From: Desulfobulbaceae bacterium
GTDB taxonomy: Bacteria; Desulfobacterota; Desulfobulbia; Desulfobulbales; Desulfocapsaceae
Length of the DNA stretch: 11,227 nt
Reading direction: 5' to 3'
Assembly (NCBI GenBank): GCA_030632405.1
Contig: DAOVUU010000034.1
Location: 1-11,227, forward strand
Shown: positions 7,618 to 11,227 of the stretch, one piece after another
How the letters are laid out: each line of letters opens with the position of its first letter
Numbering within the stretch: position 1 is the first letter of the stretch
The notes under the pieces: generated by a model
Database searches by the model: none
The model's input: the letters and a program-made list of their open reading frames with translations, nothing else
What the model was told of the DNA's origin: nothing
Position numbers and translations under genes: made by a program

Positions 7618-7687
7618 GGGACACTGTCCCTCTACTGTCCCACAAGTGTAGCCCTGGTACACTTATGGGACAGTGAGGGGACAGTGT
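7618..7687. promoter_or_regulatory. Operator cluster (upstream activating sequence) with TGTCCC half-sites
   Basis: Two copies of TGTCCC-N5-TGTCCC lie in inverted orientation: 7625-7641 (plus) and 7667-7683 (minus), with 6-mers 11 bp apart in each. They are embedded in a large inverted repeat with 30-bp arms 7621-7650 and 7658-7687, four mismatches and a 7-nt centre. A fifth half-site, GGGACA at 7618-7623, forms GGGACA-C-TGTCCC with its neighbour. The spacing within copies, the inverted arrangement and the position between the activator 3' end and a sigma-54 promoter match the module A cluster, but the 6-mer differs (TGTCCC against TGTYGC). It is the likely binding site of the 7789-9588 regulator. 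The lack of a T tract argues against a terminator. The rest of 7426-7788 is AT-rich with no gene I can support. Confidence 0.8.
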
Positions 7688-7788
7688 AATGAGTCTTTTA
7701 AAGTGAAACAAAGAAGTAACCGATGGAAATAAAGTTAAAAAAATGTGTGAGGAGGTTGCTGAGGGATATGGAGAGTTTTATGAAACCA

Positions 7789-9588
7789 TCAAGGCTCAAA
7801 ACTGGAATTGTTTATATTATAGCGTAGCATCTGTCTATAGAGTGTTGAACGAGCTATGCCCAGTAACGTGGCAGCTTTTGCCTTATTTCCATTTGTCTTC
7901 CTGAGGGCGTCTATGATTTTTTCATCTTCCTTAAGATAATGGTGAGTTATTGGAAATGGTCCAGGCACATTTTTTTCAGCATAAGACGATTGGGACACAG
8001 GTACCGGGGGGGGGGCATGGTCAGCCGACCTTTGTAATTCCTCAGGCAGGTGTTCCAATAGAAGTACGGGAGAATCACAAAAGACACATGCTCTTTCCAT
8101 CACATGCCGCAACTCCCGGACATTACCCGGCCAGGGGTAACGGGTCAGGCATTCGAGGGCCTGGTCAGAAATTGAGATAATTTTTTTATCAAGCTGTTTA
8201 CTGAAGAGTTTAAGGAAATGAGTTGCGAGTAACGGTATACCCTTAATTCTATCTCGCAGTGGCGGGAGCTTTACTTCAATGACCTTAAGGCGGTAATAGA
8301 GATCTTCTCTGAATCTTCCCTGGGCCATCATTTCCTGAAAATCAATATTGGTGGCGGCAATAACTCGAACATCCACCTGTATAGGTTTATCATGGCCAAC
8401 GGGAGTGAACGTTTTTTCCTGCAGGAAACGTAAGAGCAGGAGCTGGGTCCTGGGTGATATATCCCCTATCTCATCCAGAAACAGTGTCCCGCCGTCGGCC
8501 TGAAGTAATCTGCCTGTCCTGTCTCTATCAGCACCGGTAAAGGCCCCTTTTCTATGGCCAAAGAGCTCGCTTTCCAGTAAATTTTCAGAAACAGACACGC
8601 AATCTACCTTGATAAGTGGTTTTTCCCGGCGTGAACTCACCGCATGGAGTGCTTCTGCGGCCAGTTCTTTGCCTGTTCCTGATTCACCCGTAATGAGAAC
8701 AGCGGTATCAACCTTACCAATATCTTCAATCAGGTTATACACCTTCTGCATGGCATCGCTTGAACCGACATAACCGTGGAAACGGTTACGGTTTTCATTG
8801 GTTTTTCGAGGTTCTTCGGTGGTAAGATCTCTTGCCACGATAACAACACCCTGAAATTCCTCATCGTCACCTCGCAGGGGAGAAGCGTTGAGGCTGATCA
8901 CTTTTATCTTATTATCTGGTGCAGGGCATTCTATAAGATGTTTTCTCACCTCGGTTCCCTGCTGCAATACTTTTCGTGCATCGTTTAGACAGGCAAAATT
9001 AACACCGGCAGGTAAATGATTAAGATCAGGGCTTCCTTCCACACCTTTCTCTTTCAACCATTGTTCCGCAGTCTCATTGAGTTGGACAATTTGCATGTTG
9101 GTATCTACTGTGATGATAGCATCACTCACAGAACGAAAAATTGTTTCCAGGTATCTTCGGTATTTTTCATTTTCCCGCTGCAGGCGGGTGGCTTTGTTTT
9201 CCAGGTGCCAGTGCTTCAGGGCCTGCCTGGTAAAACGGAGAAGAGTCTCTTTGTTCACCGGCTTTGAAATATAGTCAAAGGCGCCGTGTCTCACCGACTC
9301 AGCAGCAGACTCCAGATGGGGGAAACCTGTAACCATCACCACCGGACATTTGACTCCTGTTTCCCTTATTTCCCGTAAGAGTTCTGTCCCGCTGGGTCCA
9401 ATCAATACGATATCACAGACGATTAAATCGAATGATACTTGAGTTAATGCCTCCATGGCCTCTTTAAAAGATGTCACAGTTTTAACAAACTGATAGCCCG
9501 CGGAGGTGAGAAATATTTCAAAAGTCTGTCTGATTGACTCTTCATCATCTACAATTAGAATTTTTGAGGAAAAAATAGAGTGTTCCAT
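7789..9588 (-). CDS. Sigma-54-dependent response regulator B (REC-PAS-AAA+-Fis, 599 aa)
   Basis: This is a close paralogue of the module A regulator, with the same domain order. The receiver is about 8-122 with phospho-acceptor D59 and K109. The PAS domain is about 143-260. The AAA+ domain is about 270-507: Walker A GESGTGKE 301-308, GAFTGA 348-353, Walker B LDEIGD 371-376, WPGNVREL 486-493. The Fis-type helix-turn-helix is 558-592 (GNKAKAATLLGIARSTLYRQ). Relative to the paralogue the recognition segment changes D to A and K to Q, with other changes nearby. The linker between AAA+ and helix-turn-helix is longer, Pro-rich, and encoded across a C10 run (G10 at 8006-8015 on the plus strand). A one-base slip there would remove DNA binding. 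The ATG shares its A with the kinase stop (TAATG), so translation is coupled. Its target is most likely the promoter at 7475-7490 through the TGTCCC cluster. Confidence 0.97.
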   Translation of the reverse strand: MEHSIFSSKILIVDDEESIRQTFEIFLTSAGYQFVKTVTSFKEAMEALTQVSFDLIVCDIVLIGPSGTELLREIRETGVKCPVVMVTGFPHLESAAESVRHGAFDYISKPVNKETLLRFTRQALKHWHLENKATRLQRENEKYRRYLETIFRSVSDAIITVDTNMQIVQLNETAEQWLKEKGVEGSPDLNHLPAGVNFACLNDARKVLQQGTEVRKHLIECPAPDNKIKVISLNASPLRGDDEEFQGVVIVARDLTTEEPRKTNENRNRFHGYVGSSDAMQKVYNLIEDIGKVDTAVLITGESGTGKELAAEALHAVSSRREKPLIKVDCVSVSENLLESELFGHRKGAFTGADRDRTGRLLQADGGTLFLDEIGDISPRTQLLLLRFLQEKTFTPVGHDKPIQVDVRVIAATNIDFQEMMAQGRFREDLYYRLKVIEVKLPPLRDRIKGIPLLATHFLKLFSKQLDKKIISISDQALECLTRYPWPGNVRELRHVMERACVFCDSPVLLLEHLPEELQRSADHAPPPVPVSQSSYAEKNVPGPFPITHHYLKEDEKIIDALRKTNGNKAKAATLLGIARSTLYRQMLRYNINNSSFEP

Positions 9589-10748
9589 TACCTTTTGATT
9601 CTCGCTGGAAGTTCGATGATCATCTCGGTGTATTTATCCAGTATAGAATTGACACGTAAATTTCCACCATGATCTTTTATGATACCATAACTGATACTGA
9701 GCCCAAGCCCTGTGCCTTCACCGGGGGGTTTGGTGCTGAAAAAGGGTTCAAATAATCGTTCCAGGATAGATTGAGGCAATCCGGTTCCATAATCCTTCAC
9801 CACTATCTGGTATAACGTGCTCCCTTCGTTCTTCTTTTTACAACAGGTTACTTCAATTATTTTTCTGGTGTTAAAACCGGGGTATCTTGCGTTTAGAGCG
9901 TAGCGACTATTGCTGATAAGATTCAGGATAACCTGTTGCAATTTAGTGAAATCAGCTATGATAAAGGAACTGTTCCGGGAAAGTTCCGTCACCAGTTTGA
10001 TGCCATCTCTTTGCAGGAGGTGTTTCACCAGAGCAAGACTGTCTTTGACAATTTCTACAGGATCAACAGGCTCCAGTTTACCGCTGTCTGCCCTTGCAAA
10101 TGAAAGTAAATTTCTTGTAATAGACGCTATTCGATCGCCTTCTTTTATAATCTTCTGAACAATATTTATACCGACGGGGTCCAATTCATAATTATCAAGG
10201 AGAATCTGGGCAAAATTGATGATTCCGGTAATGGGATTATTCACTTCATGGGCAACACCTGCAGCAAGTTCTCCGATACCGGCAAGTTTGGCCGTTCTTA
10301 TGGAATCTACCTTTTGAATTTCGTCCCTGGTGAGCTCTCTTGCAATCAGCATGATTTTTTCTATTGTTCCATCCGCTTCCTTTATGGGTGCAACAGTAAA
10401 TGAATATTCACCGGAAAGTCCCGGCAGGCGGGTTTCCTCAACTTTCGGTTGGCAGGTCTTAAGAAACTCCTCCAGGGGACATTTGATATGTGACCACCTG
10501 CCACCGTGGACAACTTTGCAGATACCCTGTCCCACGATTTCATCCCTGTTTTTTTTGGCTTTTAGCAGAGTTGCGCTGTTGGTCTCGATAATAGTTCCAT
10601 CCGGGGTGACTATCAGGATGGGATCAGGAATGGCATTAAAGAACTGTTCCCAGGGTTCGGTACGATTTTTCTCATCTGTTTTACCGCAGTTATGGACAGT
10701 TCTTTTACTGGGAAAATCACAAATAGCTGTAGTTTTTTTATCACTCAT
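9588..10748 (-). CDS. Soluble PAS histidine kinase B (NtrB/ZraS-like, 386 aa)
   Basis: This is a cytosolic kinase without membrane segments. The N-terminal about 30 residues are unlike the module A kinase; the rest is clearly homologous. The PAS domain is about 33-143 and carries C77-x3-H81-x5-H87-x2-C90, spaced identically to the module A kinase. HisKA has H167 in HEVNNP. HATPase_c has N276/N280, G1 DYGTGLP 319-325, PFFSTK 335-340 and G2 GTGLGLS 345-351. The DHp specificity region still resembles module A (GIINFAQ[LI]LLD), so cross-talk is a question. No clear ribosome site precedes the ATG at 10748, yet no better start exists downstream. Unlike module A, no receptor or protease gene is joined to it within the window, and the upstream DNA does not encode one on this strand. 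I see no convincing promoter at 10749-10960. Confidence 0.95.
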   Translation of the reverse strand: MSDKKTTAICDFPSKRTVHNCGKTDEKNRTEPWEQFFNAIPDPILIVTPDGTIIETNSATLLKAKKNRDEIVGQGICKVVHGGRWSHIKCPLEEFLKTCQPKVEETRLPGLSGEYSFTVAPIKEADGTIEKIMLIARELTRDEIQKVDSIRTAKLAGIGELAAGVAHEVNNPITGIINFAQILLDNYELDPVGINIVQKIIKEGDRIASITRNLLSFARADSGKLEPVDPVEIVKDSLALVKHLLQRDGIKLVTELSRNSSFIIADFTKLQQVILNLISNSRYALNARYPGFNTRKIIEVTCCKKKNEGSTLYQIVVKDYGTGLPQSILERLFEPFFSTKPPGEGTGLGLSISYGIIKDHGGNLRVNSILDKYTEMIIELPARIKR

Positions 10749-10793
10749 AATGAATGCAGGCGCAAAATTGAAGCTGGAAATGATTCTATGATT

Positions 10794-10842
10794 TTTTTCG
10801 CGCCCTTGGACAATACCACATTGGAGGACTAAACGCGAAAAA
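10794..10842. repeat. 9-bp inverted repeat upstream of kinase B
   Basis: TTTTTCGCG at 10794-10802 and CGCGAAAAA at 10834-10842 are perfect inverted copies separated by 31 bp. They lie about 45-95 bp upstream of the kinase B start codon, where an operator or transcript leader structure could sit. There is no supporting promoter or known motif, so chance cannot be excluded. The rest of 10749-11055 holds no gene I can support; TTGACC at 10964-10969 could be a plus-strand -35 element, but the -10 is poor. Confidence 0.3.
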
Positions 10843-11055
10843 CAAATAGGAATTGAGATCTACCAGGTCTTCTCTTTCTGTGGGAAAATTGTCAGCAGAG
10901 TCAAGTATTGTAAAGGTAGGGTAAATATCCGGTAAGCATTCAGTAAGGATTAGGGAGACAGTGTTGACCCATTATATTCCGCTGTTTAAAGATATGAGTA
11001 GTGCGGGTGTACCAACGTATAAAATGATGGGATGTTTTTTACCGGGGAGATGGAT

Positions 11056-11227
11056 ATGGATACAAACAAGGGCACCGATTGCAAAATATGGTGTTGTCTC
11101 AGTGATATTAACGCAAGGAGAAAGGACATGCTGGTTATGGTCGCAATGCTGGACTGTGCTGCCATGGGTGGACAAGGTAAATCGTGCTGTCACCATCGTC
11201 ACACTGTGCATGAAGAGGATGTAGTTG
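11056..11227 (+). CDS. Partial Cys/His-rich hypothetical protein, start only
   Basis: An open frame of 57 codons runs off the right edge without a stop. The ATG at 11056 has GGGGAG 6 nt upstream, a good ribosome site; an ATG two codons earlier (11050) sits too close to it. The visible part is polar and rich in Cys, His and Met: C9, C14-C15, C34, then C45-C46-H47-H48-R-H50 and H54. This could bind metal, but I recognise no family. The competing plus-strand frame from a GTG at 10961 (87 codons, Trp-rich, stop at 11222-11224) has a poorer start and less protein-like composition. This would be the only plus-strand gene in the window, divergent from kinase B. Confidence 0.4.
   Translation, partial: MDTNKGTDCKIWCCLSDINARRKDMLVMVAMLDCAAMGGQGKSCCHHRHTVHEEDVV

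Noticed and set aside
7743..7904. 53-codon plus-strand frame starting between the module B operators and the regulator B stop
   Set aside because: It starts with an acidic, plausible peptide but has no ribosome site, and most of it is antisense to the helix-turn-helix end of regulator B.
10961..11224. 87-codon plus-strand frame from a GTG
   Set aside because: GTG start with a ribosome site too close, Trp-rich odd composition, and it conflicts with the better-started frame at 11056. The opposite-strand frame at 10972-11211 is likewise a shadow.

Overview
The window looks like chromosomal DNA of an anaerobic Desulfobacterota (former Deltaproteobacteria) bacterium, possibly Desulfobulbales-like. 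I base this on the moderate GC content, the four-domain NtrC-type regulators paired with soluble PAS histidine kinases, and the textbook -24/-12 (sigma-54) promoters. The taxonomic call is an inference. Every confident gene is on the minus strand, so transcription runs from high to low coordinates.

The window holds two paralogous, tandem signalling modules with the same layout. In transcription order each is: a cytosolic PAS histidine kinase, a REC-PAS-AAA+-Fis sigma-54 activator, a cluster of operator half-sites, a sigma-54 promoter, then one or two very small single-span membrane proteins. Module A (about 359-6945) is larger: the kinase is preceded by an FtsH-type membrane AAA+ protease and by a two-span receptor that ends in a histidine-kinase dimerisation domain lacking both the phospho-acceptor His and the ATPase domain. 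These four genes are joined by 17-nt and 8-nt overlaps and a 1-nt gap, so they form one translationally coupled operon. Module B (about 7111-10748) has only the kinase, the activator and one small protein. About 300 bases upstream of its kinase, the start of an unrelated plus-strand Cys/His-rich reading frame (11056 onward) runs off the window.

The main result is the wiring. Each small-protein transcription unit has a near-perfect TGGCAC-N5-GTGC promoter, and about 200 bp upstream lies a dense operator cluster right behind the 3' end of the activator gene. The operators share one architecture: two 6-mers, 11 bp apart in direct repeat, with copies in inverted orientation. The 6-mer differs: TGTYGC in module A and TGTCCC in module B. 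The activators' Fis-type helices differ at a few residues in the same region. This suggests a duplicated circuit that has diverged into two insulated copies, whose outputs are members of one small membrane-protein family (IG-V/C-W-x3-C ... GGP-x2-L ... G).

My working model is inference only. An envelope signal is received by the kinase-dead receptor (module A) and/or the PAS kinases and passed to the sigma-54 activator. This switches on small membrane proteins that may act on, or be substrates of, the neighbouring FtsH-like protease. The function of the small proteins is unknown to me.
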